Origin: Bacteroidota bacterium
GTDB lineage: Bacteria; Bacteroidota; Bacteroidia; Chitinophagales; Chitinophagaceae
Assembly (NCBI GenBank): GCA_005884665.1
Contig: VBAT01000006.1
Location: 21,521-85,520, forward strand
DNA: 64,000 nucleotides
Direction: 5' to 3'
Shown: positions 26,505-35,074 of the stretch, one piece after another
How positions within the stretch are numbered: the stretch's first letter is position 1
How the letters are laid out: the number at the start of each line of letters is the position of its first letter
Notes under the pieces: generated by a model
Seen by the model: the letters and a program-made list of their open reading frames with translations, nothing else
Databases searched by the model: none
What the model was told of the DNA's origin: nothing
Position numbers and translations under genes: made by a program

Positions 26505-27650
26505 ATGGAGGGAAATCTAAAAAATGAACTTTATTTTGATAATGCTGCCACTACAGCGCTTGACAAGGAAGTGCTGGACGCCATGCTCCCTTATATGACC
26601 ACTCATTTCGGGAATCCTTCCTCCATTTATTCCTATGGAAGAGAGAGCAGGTTGGCTATTGAGACGGCAAGAAAGACTGTTGCCAAACTATTAAATGCAC
26701 ATCCGGGCGAAATATTCTTCACCAGTGGCGGCACCGAAAGCAACAATACAGCGATTTTATCGGCCATCCGGGACTTGGGCTGTACTCATATTATTACTTC
26801 ATCTATTGAACATCATGCTGTATTGCATACGGTTGAATACTATGATCAAAGCAAACAGGTCACCAGCAGTTATGTCAAATTGCTACCCGATGGGCATGTT
26901 GACCTTGAGGACCTGGAAAACCAGTTAGCCTCGCATAAAGAACAACGTTGTCTCGTTACCCTGATGCACGCCAACAACGAGATCGGCAATCTTCTTCCTA
27001 TAAAAGCTGTGGGTAATCTATGTCTTAAATACAATGCCATCTTCCATTCGGATTGCGTGCAGACGGTTGGTCATTATCCTGTTGATCTCAAAAAGATCCC
27101 GGTCCATTTTATTTCGGCGGCAGGCCATAAATTTCATGGGCCTAAAGGCGTCGGCTTATTATACGTTAATGATACTATCAGGATCAAGCCTTTTATTTTC
27201 GGTGGCGGACAGGAAAGAAACATGCGTGCCGGCACAGAGAATCTTTACGGCATTGTGGGTTTTGCCAAAGCCCTGGAACTGGCAATGGCCAATCATGAGA
27301 AAGACAGCCAGTACATCCAATCACTGAAGACCTATATGATCGGTGAGTTGAAAAGCAATTTCAGCGGCATTGAATTCAATGGCGACCAGGAAGGCAAATG
27401 TTTATATACCGTGTTGAATGTTGGTTTTCCAAGGACCGAAAAATCCGAAATGATCCTCTTCAATCTCGATATTAATCATGTCTGTGTCTCCGGTGGCAGC
27501 GCCTGCAGCAGTGGGGCAGATGTGGGTAGTCATGTCATACGGGCAATTAAAAAGGACTCTAAACTTGTTCCTGTCCGTTTTTCATTCAGTAAGTATAATA
27601 CAAAAGACGAAGTCGACGCAGTGATAGAAAAATTGCAAGAACTTATCTGA
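26505..27650 (+). CDS. Cysteine desulfurase (NifS/IscS family)
   Basis: A 381-residue PLP enzyme that releases sulfur from cysteine as a protein persulfide. The start YFDNAATTALDKEVLDAM, the EIFFTSGGTESNN phosphate-binding segment and the PLP lysine in SAAGHKFHGPKG are all clear. The catalytic cysteine is in GGSACSSGA within a mobile loop, typical of group I IscS/NifS enzymes. Homologues carry iron-sulfur cluster or tRNA thiolation functions. No iscU, sufE or thiI homologue is adjacent, so the acceptor cannot be inferred. Confidence 0.9.
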   Translation: MEGNLKNELYFDNAATTALDKEVLDAMLPYMTTHFGNPSSIYSYGRESRLAIETARKTVAKLLNAHPGEIFFTSGGTESNNTAILSAIRDLGCTHIITSSIEHHAVLHTVEYYDQSKQVTSSYVKLLPDGHVDLEDLENQLASHKEQRCLVTLMHANNEIGNLLPIKAVGNLCLKYNAIFHSDCVQTVGHYPVDLKKIPVHFISAAGHKFHGPKGVGLLYVNDTIRIKPFIFGGGQERNMRAGTENLYGIVGFAKALELAMANHEKDSQYIQSLKTYMIGELKSNFSGIEFNGDQEGKCLYTVLNVGFPRTEKSEMILFNLDINHVCVSGGSACSSGADVGSHVIRAIKKDSKLVPVRFSFSKYNTKDEVDAVIEKLQELI

Positions 27651-27870
27651 TGGCCTCACCCTCCGGCTCCCGGCCTCACCTTCCAACTCCCTCTGCAAAA
27701 GAGAGTGAGAGTAAGCAGCATTTAGTTGCTTCGGTCCGCTCGCAATGACGAGAGAATAAGCGGCATCCCGTTGTTCGCTACGCTCCCTATGACACCTTTT
27801 CAAGGACTGCATCCTGCATCCAGCATCTAGCGCTCAGCATCCAGTCAACATCTTTTTTTGCCGTTTACAA
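27651..27870. repeat. Compound intergenic repeats
   Basis: After the desulfurase stop there are CTCACCTTCCAACTCCCTC then AAAGAGAGTGAGAG (a stem-loop-like pair, 27673-27713). Next comes TTGCTTCGGTCCGCTCGCAA with TGACG, whose complement starts CGTCATTGCGAGCG, a motif widespread in bacterial intergenic repeats. Then GCATCCTGCATCCAGCATC at 27807-27825, shared with 3060-3166. No gene is seen. Confidence 0.5.
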
Positions 27871-27885
27871 AAACAAATTTGGCTT

Positions 27886-27921
27886 TCTACGAAATTTCCG
27901 TAGATTTACGAAAATTTCGTA
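27886..27921. promoter_or_regulatory. Twin operator dyads for BlaI-type repressor
   Basis: Two dyads directly precede the blaI-like start: TCTACGAAATTTCCGTAGA (27886-27904, arms TCTACG/CGTAGA) and TACGAAAATTTCGTA (27907-27921, perfect 7-bp arms). They share the half-site TACGAAA. The second ends 4 bases before the ATG, ideal for repression. BlaI/MecI repressors bind TACA/TGTA-type dyads; here the half-site is TACG. Confidence 0.65.
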
Positions 27922-27925
27922 GAAC

Positions 27926-28285
27926 ATGGAAAAACTCACCCATTCTGAAGAAGAAACCATGCAGGCCGTATGGCGAACAGGCGAAGGCAATATAAAAGCG
28001 TTCATGGAGCACCTCGATGAAGCATTGCCTTATACCACGGTGGCTTCAACTGTCAAAAATCTTGAAAAGAAAGGATACCTCGAAAGTCGTTTGGTCGGCA
28101 ATGCTTACCTGTACAAACCCGCGATCACTGAAGATGAGTACAAGAAAAAGTTCATGGGTAATGTAGTGAAAGATTATTTCGACAACTCTTACAAAGAACT
28201 TGTGAACTTCTTTGTTGAACAAAAAAAATTATCCGCAAAGGAATTAAAAGATATTATCAATATGATCGAGAAAGGAAATAGCTGA
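27926..28285 (+). CDS. BlaI/MecI/CopY family transcriptional repressor
   Basis: A 119-residue winged-helix repressor. The N-terminal 75 residues hold the DNA-binding domain: LTHSEEETMQAVWRTGEGNI then LPYTTVASTVKNLEKKGYLE, the recognition helix and wing typical of BlaI. The C-terminal part (FFVEQKKLSAKELKDIINMI) is the dimerisation helix region. Two dyads lie immediately upstream, so autoregulation is likely. The M56 peptidase gene 49 bases downstream would cleave or inactivate it on receiving a signal. Confidence 0.9.
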   Translation: MEKLTHSEEETMQAVWRTGEGNIKAFMEHLDEALPYTTVASTVKNLEKKGYLESRLVGNAYLYKPAITEDEYKKKFMGNVVKDYFDNSYKELVNFFVEQKKLSAKELKDIINMIEKGNS

Positions 28286-28334
28286 TTTGGAAGCAAACGA
28301 TTGAACATATTTTCTGGAATACAAAAAAATAATT

Positions 28335-30305
28335 ATGTTGCTGCTGATACAATATCTCGTAAAATTATCGCTTTGCCTGGCCATCCTGTGGTTGTTCTAT
28401 CATTTTGTCCTGCGAAAGCTCACATTCTATAATTCCAACCGTTGGTACCTGCTTGGATACTCGGTGCTGTCGTTTTTTATCCCATTTATCAATATTTCAC
28501 CGGTATTGGAAAAAAGCGAAACTGCTTCGGCTGGCATAATACAGATCATCCCTTCGGTGCAAAAATACACGACCGTTCTTGGAGAAGTATCAAATAACTC
28601 TGCATCCACCTGGTTCAGTGACTATGGCAAATGGGATTGGATCTCGTTCGCCATTATCGCCGGTGCGGTGTTTTTGTTATTGCGGTTCCTTACCCGTTTT
28701 TATTCATTCCTGGGTATGCGACGCAAAGCCAGGTTGATCTCGGACAATGGCATAAAATTGTACCATGTAGATAAAACGATCATCCCTTTTTCATTCGGTA
28801 ACGCCGTTTTTATCAATGAGGCCTTGCACACGGAAAATGAATTGCAGGAGATCATCCGGCATGAGTTCGTGCACGTCCGGCAAAGACATACCATGGATAT
28901 TGTCTGGGGAGAAATACTCTGCATGATCAATTGGTACAATCCATTTGCCTGGCTGATCAAAGCAGCCATCCGCAGGAATCTTGAATTCATAGCCGACGAT
29001 AAAGTTGTTCAGAATGGCTTCGACAAAAAAGAATATCAATACCTGTTGCTGAAAGTGATAGGCAACGCACAATATAGTATAGCCAACCAGTTTAATTTTT
29101 CTTCATTAAAAAAACGTATAGCCATGATGAACAAAATGAAAACAACAAAAATTCACGTGCTTCGGTTTCTTTTCCTGGTGCCGCTGCTGGCCGTGATCCT
29201 CGTTTCCTTCCGGCAGGTCGCGGGGCAGAAAGCAGATACCGGCAATCAGGATCAAAAATCTGCAGGCGAACAAAAGCTGTCTTCACCACAGGTTGTGAAA
29301 ACCGGGGGAGATAGTTATTCCTTCGACGATACAATACCGGATATTAATGAAAAAGGATATGCGATCGAAGTTGTCGGCAGTAACAGCAATGCCTCCGTGG
29401 TAATAAGAGACAGGAACGGAAAGCTGGTGGAAAGGATCCCATTCAAAAAATGGAAAGGAAATGAAAAACTCTATAATGATAAATACGGTGAACTGCCTCC
29501 GCCGCCGGAGCCTCCCGCACCCCCGGAACCGCCAACACCGCCCGTACCCATGGATTTGCCCGAATATGTCAAAAGCATCAATGTCACCGACAAGAAAGCG
29601 ACCGTTATCTTAAAAAACGGTACGGTGGAAAAATATGATCTCGCAAATCCAAAAGAGAAAGCAGATTTTGAAAATAAGTATGGAGCTATCATTCCGCCAC
29701 CACCCAAGGCACCCACGGCACCGAGACCTGGAGTCTATGAAGAGGTTAGTGCAGTGCAGGAATTGAACAGGTCCAGGATCTCCGATGATTTTGAAATTAC
29801 CGGGAGTAAGGCACATATTCGGTTAAAGGATGGAACGGTAGAAGACTACGATCTGAAAAATGAAACAGAGAAAAGGAAATTTGAGACCAGGTATGGGACA
29901 CTGGTTCCTGTCTCACCACCCCTGGAGGGTCAGGTGACCACGGTACCTGCTATCGAAGACAATGAGATGTTGGCACCGGTGCGCAGACCGATGGCTATGA
30001 TCGACGACCAGGGAAATATCATTGGCGAGGAAGGCGAGGTGTTGGTGACAATTACAAGGAAAACAACGCAGCAAGACCTCGAGAATTTTGTCAAAGAAAT
30101 GAAGGCAAAGGGTATCGATCTGAAAATCGACGATACACAATTTGAAAATGGCATCCTGATGCATGTCAGCGGAACTATGAAGACCAGGTCCAGCCATTGT
30201 AATTTTTCGGCCACTGACTTCAGCAAGGTGATCCTTTCGCGGGTAAAGGATGGGGATCGGATCTATTTCCAGATTCACACAAGGAATGAAAAACAGGTGA
30301 GCTGA
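28335..30305 (+). CDS. M56 family (BlaR1-like) sensor metallopeptidase
   Basis: A 656-residue membrane peptidase. Helices lie at about 5-25, 37-53, 100-120 and 274-292, with the zinc motif HEFVH at 176-180 and NLEFIADDKVV (Glu217) further on. This is the cytoplasmic gluzincin that cleaves BlaI-type repressors. The extracytoplasmic part does not look like the penicillin-binding sensor of BlaR1. Instead it has three related units of about 40 residues (341-384, 409-449, 483-520), each ending in a KYG/RYG element, separated by proline-rich linkers (PPPEPPAPPEPPTPP), and then a 75-residue tail. What it senses is unknown. Confidence 0.88.
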   Translation: MLLLIQYLVKLSLCLAILWLFYHFVLRKLTFYNSNRWYLLGYSVLSFFIPFINISPVLEKSETASAGIIQIIPSVQKYTTVLGEVSNNSASTWFSDYGKWDWISFAIIAGAVFLLLRFLTRFYSFLGMRRKARLISDNGIKLYHVDKTIIPFSFGNAVFINEALHTENELQEIIRHEFVHVRQRHTMDIVWGEILCMINWYNPFAWLIKAAIRRNLEFIADDKVVQNGFDKKEYQYLLLKVIGNAQYSIANQFNFSSLKKRIAMMNKMKTTKIHVLRFLFLVPLLAVILVSFRQVAGQKADTGNQDQKSAGEQKLSSPQVVKTGGDSYSFDDTIPDINEKGYAIEVVGSNSNASVVIRDRNGKLVERIPFKKWKGNEKLYNDKYGELPPPPEPPAPPEPPTPPVPMDLPEYVKSINVTDKKATVILKNGTVEKYDLANPKEKADFENKYGAIIPPPPKAPTAPRPGVYEEVSAVQELNRSRISDDFEITGSKAHIRLKDGTVEDYDLKNETEKRKFETRYGTLVPVSPPLEGQVTTVPAIEDNEMLAPVRRPMAMIDDQGNIIGEEGEVLVTITRKTTQQDLENFVKEMKAKGIDLKIDDTQFENGILMHVSGTMKTRSSHCNFSATDFSKVILSRVKDGDRIYFQIHTRNEKQVS

Positions 30306-30354
30306 TGACATGTAACGACCGGCATCAACCAATATGATTTAATTCTTCAATATT

Positions 30355-30380
30355 ATCCCGGCTTCGGCCGGGATTTTTTT
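30355..30380 (+). terminator. Rho-independent terminator after M56 gene
   Basis: ATCCCGGC-TTCG-GCCGGGAT: a perfect 8-bp stem with a UUCG tetraloop, followed by seven T residues; 50 bases after the M56 stop codon. Confidence 0.85.
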
Positions 30381-30468
30381 GCCACAATCCGGGATAATCA
30401 TTGCCCTTAACAAATCACCGCGAACGTCAGTTCAGGAGTTGAAACTGCATTCGGCAACGGGCATAGCT

Positions 30469-30498
30469 AAAATAAAAAAGCTCCGCGTTAGCGAAGCC
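30469..30498 (-). terminator. Terminator of small membrane protein gene
   Basis: On the minus strand GCTTCGC-TAAC-GCGGAGC is followed by TTTTTTATTTT, about 30 bases after the stop of the gene at 30528. Confidence 0.6.
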
Positions 30499-30527
30499 GG
30501 TATATATGGAAGCAGGCGAAGCCCGCA

Positions 30528-30728
30528 TTATTGCGGTAATACAGGTCCGATCTTAAGTTTCCGGAATGTTCTTCTCTTTTTCGGATATAATACGTCAACA
30601 GCTGTTTCAAAACCTTCGGAAGCGATTTTCCTCAGCATTTTACTATTCTGGATCCGGCGTACGATATATAACACCAGCCAGGCTGCGACACCGGATGCTA
30701 CCAAAAGTATAAGTAAAGTTTTCATCAT
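30528..30728 (-). CDS. Small single-pass membrane protein, paralogue of 47958-48161
   Basis: A 66-residue protein: one membrane helix (about residues 4-23), a basic stretch RRIQNSK, and a conserved tail GFETAVDVLYPKK then RKLKIGPVLP. The same pattern recurs in the gene at 47958-48161, with identity across the whole tail region, which makes both credible genes despite their size. The positive-inside rule puts the tail in the cytoplasm. It is followed by its own terminator, so it is monocistronic. I do not recognise the family. Confidence 0.68.
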   Translation of the reverse strand: MMKTLLILLVASGVAAWLVLYIVRRIQNSKMLRKIASEGFETAVDVLYPKKRRTFRKLKIGPVLPQ

Positions 30729-30865
30729 TGTCTTATTTGTGCTTTTCTATCTATACGAAAATAGTGCCAGTTCAGTTTATGTTTTATGGATTTCGTGCAA
30801 GTTGGTCATTTGAGCGTGCAAACGGCCGGAATCAACCGCTATCCGGCGGAAAGCAACATCCATAA

Positions 30866-30898
30866 ATAAAAAAACTGCTGACGCAAATATCAGCAGTT
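30866..30898 (-). terminator. Terminator after exported alpha/beta-barrel operon
   Basis: On the minus strand AACTGCTGA, an 8-base loop, TCAGCAGTT, then a run of seven T. It lies 23 bases after the stop of the gene at 30922. Confidence 0.85.
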
Positions 30899-30921
30899 GA
30901 TGTTATCGGAAGATAAACTTC

Positions 30922-31671
30922 CTAATACGATTCTGTTACTTTATAAAAAAAGAAAGCAGGAGTTCCTTCAACACCGGCCTTGGTCATTCTGTCTTTAAGG
31001 TCCCTGGACGCGAGTAAGGCTTTTGCCTTCGCAAGATCATTGATGGCAAAAGCAACGGTCACCATGTGGTTATCGTTCGAGCCGTATCCAAATCCAAGGT
31101 CTGTCAACCCCGCATCCGTCCTGACTTGCCGGCTAGCCTCAAATTCTTTTCTCCAGGATTCGAAGTCCTTTACCTTATGCGTTACCAACAGTTGTTGGGG
31201 CTGATCGACGTTGGCAGGGTTGGTCCAGACTACATCAACCATCGAAATGGATGGCTGACCAATGACCCCGGCTTTCTTCATTGCGTCCTTTAGTCCGGGC
31301 ATGTTGGCGAATTCTTTTGCTTTGGCAGTGTCGGCAGCCCGAAGTATCACCAGGACAGTATTTGAATCCGGCGTTCCTCTCCCGATTAAATAATTGGAAA
31401 GACCATTGGCAGCGCGTGCTGAATCATGACTATCATAACCTGCTTTCCATTTGGAATAACTGCCCACCTTGTGTTTTACAATGACAACGTTCATTAGTTG
31501 ACTGGCGTTGGCGGCAGCAGCTTTGTTTTCCTGGCTGGTTTCGGTTGACTTTAGCTGCGAAGAGTCAGTTAGGGTGTCCTCCGTCTTTTTTTCACTATCG
31601 CCGGAATTGCAGGAGAAGATGAAAAGGCACATTCCTGCCAGGAAGGATGCCGGGAATTTGAAAGGCTTCAT
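30922..31671 (-). CDS. Lipoprotein with two dimeric alpha/beta-barrel-like repeats
   Basis: A 249-residue protein from the ATG at 31671 (an upstream ATG would add 16 unlikely residues). The lipobox is FSC at about residue 21, followed by a Ser/Thr/Glu-rich linker. Two copies of a domain of about 85 residues follow: VVIVKHKVGSYSKWKAGYD with LKDAMKKAGVIGQPS, and LLVTHKVKDFESWRKEFE with LKDRMTKAGVEGTPA. Each resembles the antibiotic-biosynthesis-monooxygenase / dimeric alpha-beta barrel fold, here duplicated in one chain. Function unknown. It follows the NIPSNAP gene after 52 bases and the pair shares a terminator. Confidence 0.75.
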   Translation of the reverse strand: MKPFKFPASFLAGMCLFIFSCNSGDSEKKTEDTLTDSSQLKSTETSQENKAAAANASQLMNVVIVKHKVGSYSKWKAGYDSHDSARAANGLSNYLIGRGTPDSNTVLVILRAADTAKAKEFANMPGLKDAMKKAGVIGQPSISMVDVVWTNPANVDQPQQLLVTHKVKDFESWRKEFEASRQVRTDAGLTDLGFGYGSNDNHMVTVAFAINDLAKAKALLASRDLKDRMTKAGVEGTPAFFFYKVTESY

Positions 31672-31723
31672 TTTTTTAAATTTGATTTTAATAATAGAAT
31701 GTAACATGAGGCGGTACATAGCA

Positions 31724-32503
31724 TTAATAATCAGAATAGCCCATTGCTTTCATTAATGTAATATCCACTCTCGATACGTTATGCTGGTAAAACGAATCGG
31801 TGGAAAGTTTTTTCCATTCGGGATCAGCGCCAAAGGATTTCCAGTGCGCATCCCGGTCAGCCATATTCTCAAAGCTGGTCATGTAAATAAGATTCGGCAT
31901 GTTTGGACCGGCTATTACCTCGGCATAAAAAACGGCATTAAAGTTTAATCTTTTGAACAGGTCTACCTCACCTCCCTCATTGAACATATGCACCTTGTTT
32001 CGGAACACTTTTTCGGAGGGGCTTTCATAACTGCGGAATTCGTATACCCGGTCAGCCCTGGGCGAATTCAGTTTGGGTAACTGCAACAGCGGGGCTTTGG
32101 GGAAAGCGTAAGCGATCGCTTTCTCCATCCGGCTATAGGCCGGTACATTGTAAGCAGCATCCAGGAATTTGCTGCCTGCCGACTGAAATGTTCCATCCTT
32201 CAGGAGTTTACCTGGCAGATCAGCTATTATCTCCAGTGATTTTGCAGGAAGAATTACCACGACCTTTTTATCAACGGCAGTGTCGTTAGCTATGGGACAA
32301 AACACGCCAATATTAGTTATCCCGGCGCGATGCACGGCAGGGAGCCAGGCATTTTCCAGGTAATTATCTATTTCCTGTTTTTGCTCAGGGGTTCGGAAGT
32401 GATAAATCGTAACCTGGTAATACTCGCGTTTATCTTTAGTGCCGGTAGTAAACGAAAAACAAAGGCTTGCTATTAGCAAGACTATAACAATTTTTTTCCC
32501 CAT
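31724..32503 (-). CDS. Exported NIPSNAP family protein
   Basis: A 259-residue protein with a signal peptide (residues 1-20). Two ferredoxin-like NIPSNAP-type units are visible. The first starts at YYQVTIYHFRTPEQKQEIDNYL and the second at RVYEFRSYESPSEKVFRNKV, ending with DITLMKAMGYSDY. The family has no established bacterial function. Together with the downstream lipoprotein it makes a small operon of two exported, tandemly duplicated alpha/beta-barrel proteins. Confidence 0.82.
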   Translation of the reverse strand: MGKKIVIVLLIASLCFSFTTGTKDKREYYQVTIYHFRTPEQKQEIDNYLENAWLPAVHRAGITNIGVFCPIANDTAVDKKVVVILPAKSLEIIADLPGKLLKDGTFQSAGSKFLDAAYNVPAYSRMEKAIAYAFPKAPLLQLPKLNSPRADRVYEFRSYESPSEKVFRNKVHMFNEGGEVDLFKRLNFNAVFYAEVIAGPNMPNLIYMTSFENMADRDAHWKSFGADPEWKKLSTDSFYQHNVSRVDITLMKAMGYSDY

Positions 32504-32656
32504 AAAACTTAATTAGGATCATAAAATTAAGGGGTGTTGACGTTGTTCTCCAAAAACTCCGGGGATTATCCGGACCGTCGCTGCCAATCTGGCAAATAAT
32601 CCTGCTTTGGAACAGCTCTTGTATCTTGCGGCTGACTAAAATTAAATCCAGAATAT

Positions 32657-34540
32657 ATGGTGCAGGAAAAAGGAACAATTTCGATTAATACAGAGAATAT
32701 CTTCCCGATCATCAAGAAATTCTTGTACTCGGATAATGAGATTTTTTTACGGGAACTGGTCAGTAATGCAGTCGATGCTACCCAGAAAGTGAAACGGCTT
32801 GCTGCGCTGGGGCATTATAATAAAGACCTGGGTGAACTCAGGGTAAAAGTGAGTGTGAATTCCGGGGCTAAGACCATTACTATTAGCGATAGTGGTATCG
32901 GGATGACAGCTGACGAGATAAAAAAATATATCAACCAGATCGCTTTTTCCGGGGCCACTGAGTTTTTGGAAAAGTTCAAGGAAGCCAAAGATGCCAATGA
33001 GATCATCGGGCGCTTTGGACTGGGATTTTATTCCGCGTTCATGGTGGCGGATAGGGTAGAGATACAAACTCTTTCTTACCTGGATGACGCCGAACCGGCC
33101 AAATGGGTATGCGATGGCAGCACTTCCTTTGAAATCACTGAGGGAAACCGGACAGAGCGCGGCACTGACGTTATTCTTTATATCAATGAAGAGTCAAAGG
33201 AATTCCTGGACGAGCACCGCATCAGCGAGATATTAAATAAGTACGCGAAGTTCCTGCCCGTTCCTGTTCAATTCGGCACCAAAAAAGAATCTGTCCAGGA
33301 TGGTGAAGATGAGAAAGGCCAGCCAAAATACAAGACAGTCGAGGTAGACAATATCATTAATAACACCGTTCCGATCTGGACAAAGGCTCCCGGCGAACTA
33401 AAGGATGAGGATTATCTTGAGTTTTACCGTGAACTGTACCCGTTCGCTGAAGAACCGTTGTTCTGGATACACCTTAATGTAGATTATCCATTCAACCTGA
33501 CAGGGGTCTTATATTTTCCTAAACTGAAAAATGATTTTGAAATTCAAAAGAACAAGATCAAACTGTTCAGCCGCCAGGTATTTATCACCGACGAAGTTAA
33601 AGACATAGTTCCCGAGTTTTTGTTATTGCTGCACGGAGTGATCGATTCTCCCGATATTCCGCTGAATGTTAGCCGTTCTTTTTTACAGGCCGACAGCAAT
33701 GTAAAAAAGATCAATAGCTATATTTCCCGTAAAGTGGCCGATAAGCTGGCTGAGTTATTTAAGAAGGACCGTAAACCGTACGAGGAAAAATGGACGGACA
33801 TCGGTTTGTTTGTAAAATACGGAGCCCTGTCCGACGAAAAATTTTACGAAAAGGCTAAGGAGTTTTTATTGTTGACCAATACGAACAACGAGCATTATAC
33901 ATTGGAAGAATACAATGCAAAGGTAAAAGACTTCCAAACGGATAAGAATGGGACTCTTGTGTATCTCTATACAATAGATGCTGAGCGGCAGCATAGCTAT
34001 GTGCAGGCAGCACAAAAGAAAGGGTATGATGTGCTGCTGATGAATTCCCCGATCGATACCCATTTTATTCACCACCTTGAAATGAAGCTCGAGAAAACTT
34101 CGTTGAAAAGGGTGGATGCCGACGTACTTGACAAGCTGATTGAAAAAGAAGAGCAGTCGAAACATGCGCTGACGGATGAAGAAACCAGGAGGCTCAAAGA
34201 GATCTTCGAAAAGGCGATCAATAACCCATTGATGAAGGTTGAGATCGAAAGCCAGCAGGCCGAAGGAATGCCGGTAACGATCACGATGGAGGAGTGGATG
34301 CGTCGCATGAAAGATATGTCCAGGGTTGGCGGCGGTTTGAATTTCTATGGTTCGATGCCGGATACTTACAAAGTAGCGATCAATGCCAATCACAAAGTCG
34401 TTGAAAAGATACTGAAGGCAGGGGAGGAGCAACAGACCCGGATGGCCAAGCAGGCGTTTGATCTTGCTCTTCTATCCCAGGGAATGTTAAAAGGTGCAGA
34501 CCTGACTGCGTTTGTAGAAAGAAGCGTGGAGGTGATTTGA
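32657..34540 (+). CDS. htpG: Molecular chaperone HtpG (Hsp90)
   Basis: A 627-residue Hsp90. The ATPase domain shows EIFLRELVSNAVDATQK, SDSGIGMT, and the ATP-lid segment GRFGLGFYSAFMVAD. The middle domain has EEPLFWIHLNVDYPFNLTG and the catalytic-Arg region NVSRSFLQ. The C-terminal dimerisation domain ends at about 620. Length is typical for Bacteroidota HtpG. It is a cytosolic, stress-linked folding chaperone and stands alone, divergent from the NIPSNAP gene. Confidence 0.96.
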   Translation: MVQEKGTISINTENIFPIIKKFLYSDNEIFLRELVSNAVDATQKVKRLAALGHYNKDLGELRVKVSVNSGAKTITISDSGIGMTADEIKKYINQIAFSGATEFLEKFKEAKDANEIIGRFGLGFYSAFMVADRVEIQTLSYLDDAEPAKWVCDGSTSFEITEGNRTERGTDVILYINEESKEFLDEHRISEILNKYAKFLPVPVQFGTKKESVQDGEDEKGQPKYKTVEVDNIINNTVPIWTKAPGELKDEDYLEFYRELYPFAEEPLFWIHLNVDYPFNLTGVLYFPKLKNDFEIQKNKIKLFSRQVFITDEVKDIVPEFLLLLHGVIDSPDIPLNVSRSFLQADSNVKKINSYISRKVADKLAELFKKDRKPYEEKWTDIGLFVKYGALSDEKFYEKAKEFLLLTNTNNEHYTLEEYNAKVKDFQTDKNGTLVYLYTIDAERQHSYVQAAQKKGYDVLLMNSPIDTHFIHHLEMKLEKTSLKRVDADVLDKLIEKEEQSKHALTDEETRRLKEIFEKAINNPLMKVEIESQQAEGMPVTITMEEWMRRMKDMSRVGGGLNFYGSMPDTYKVAINANHKVVEKILKAGEEQQTRMAKQAFDLALLSQGMLKGADLTAFVERSVEVI

Positions 34541-34600
34541 GAAGGCGTGTGAAGCAAACCCCAGAAAATACTTCTGCTCCAGGTTCTTCAGGGAGAAAAT

Positions 34601-34804
34601 TTACTGTTTTGAATTGCCAACGCTTTTCCTGGATGGATCTATTACCAAAAATTCAGGCGGGTGAGGATATTGTAGTATCAGCTCGCGGTATTTTTGTTTG
34701 AGGCAACGTTTGAAAGTGCCCAGGTAGCCTGGTTTTGAAAGTCTTTTTTCATCCAGTTTGATAGATTCGATCAGGTCGTTCCCGATATACATCATTAGTT
34801 CCAT
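34601..34804 (-). CDS. Small conserved-looking protein, function unknown
   Basis: A 67-residue protein from the ATG at 34804: starts MELMMYIGNDLIESIKLDEK and continues GYLGTFKRCLKQKYREL with a hydrophobic-proline C-terminus (PPEFLVIDP). The charge pattern and amphipathic helices look like a real protein, and I recall similar short proteins in Chitinophagaceae. It is convergent with htpG, 60 bases from its stop. No function can be assigned. Confidence 0.55.
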   Translation of the reverse strand: MELMMYIGNDLIESIKLDEKRLSKPGYLGTFKRCLKQKYRELILQYPHPPEFLVIDPSRKSVGNSKQ

Positions 34805-34907
34805 AAGGGAATAAATTACCATACAAAACAAATCCATTTTTTAGATTCATACAATCACACAAGTACTCAATTTTAAAAAGTAAGTTTACGGAATCGGTTA
34901 TCGTAGA

Positions 34908-34995
34908 TTTTTGAATTTGATAATTTGAAAATGAGATAATTTGAAAATTTGGGGGTTCCGAGATTTGGGGGAGTTGTTCATTTTCAAATTATGGA
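34908..34995. repeat. AT-rich inverted repeat
   Basis: A perfect 15-bp inverted repeat: ATAATTTGAAAATGA at 34920-34934 and its complement at 34978-34992, with a third direct copy of GATAATTTGAAAAT at 34935-34948. The 43-base loop holds TTTGGGGG words. No gene is seen between 34805 and 35074. Confidence 0.6.
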
Positions 34996-35074
34996 ATTAA
35001 TAATTTGTACAGAGGTGGAAAGCTTTTTTTTCATGTATCAGCTGCTTCGCTTACATTGATCAACAAACTGCTTA

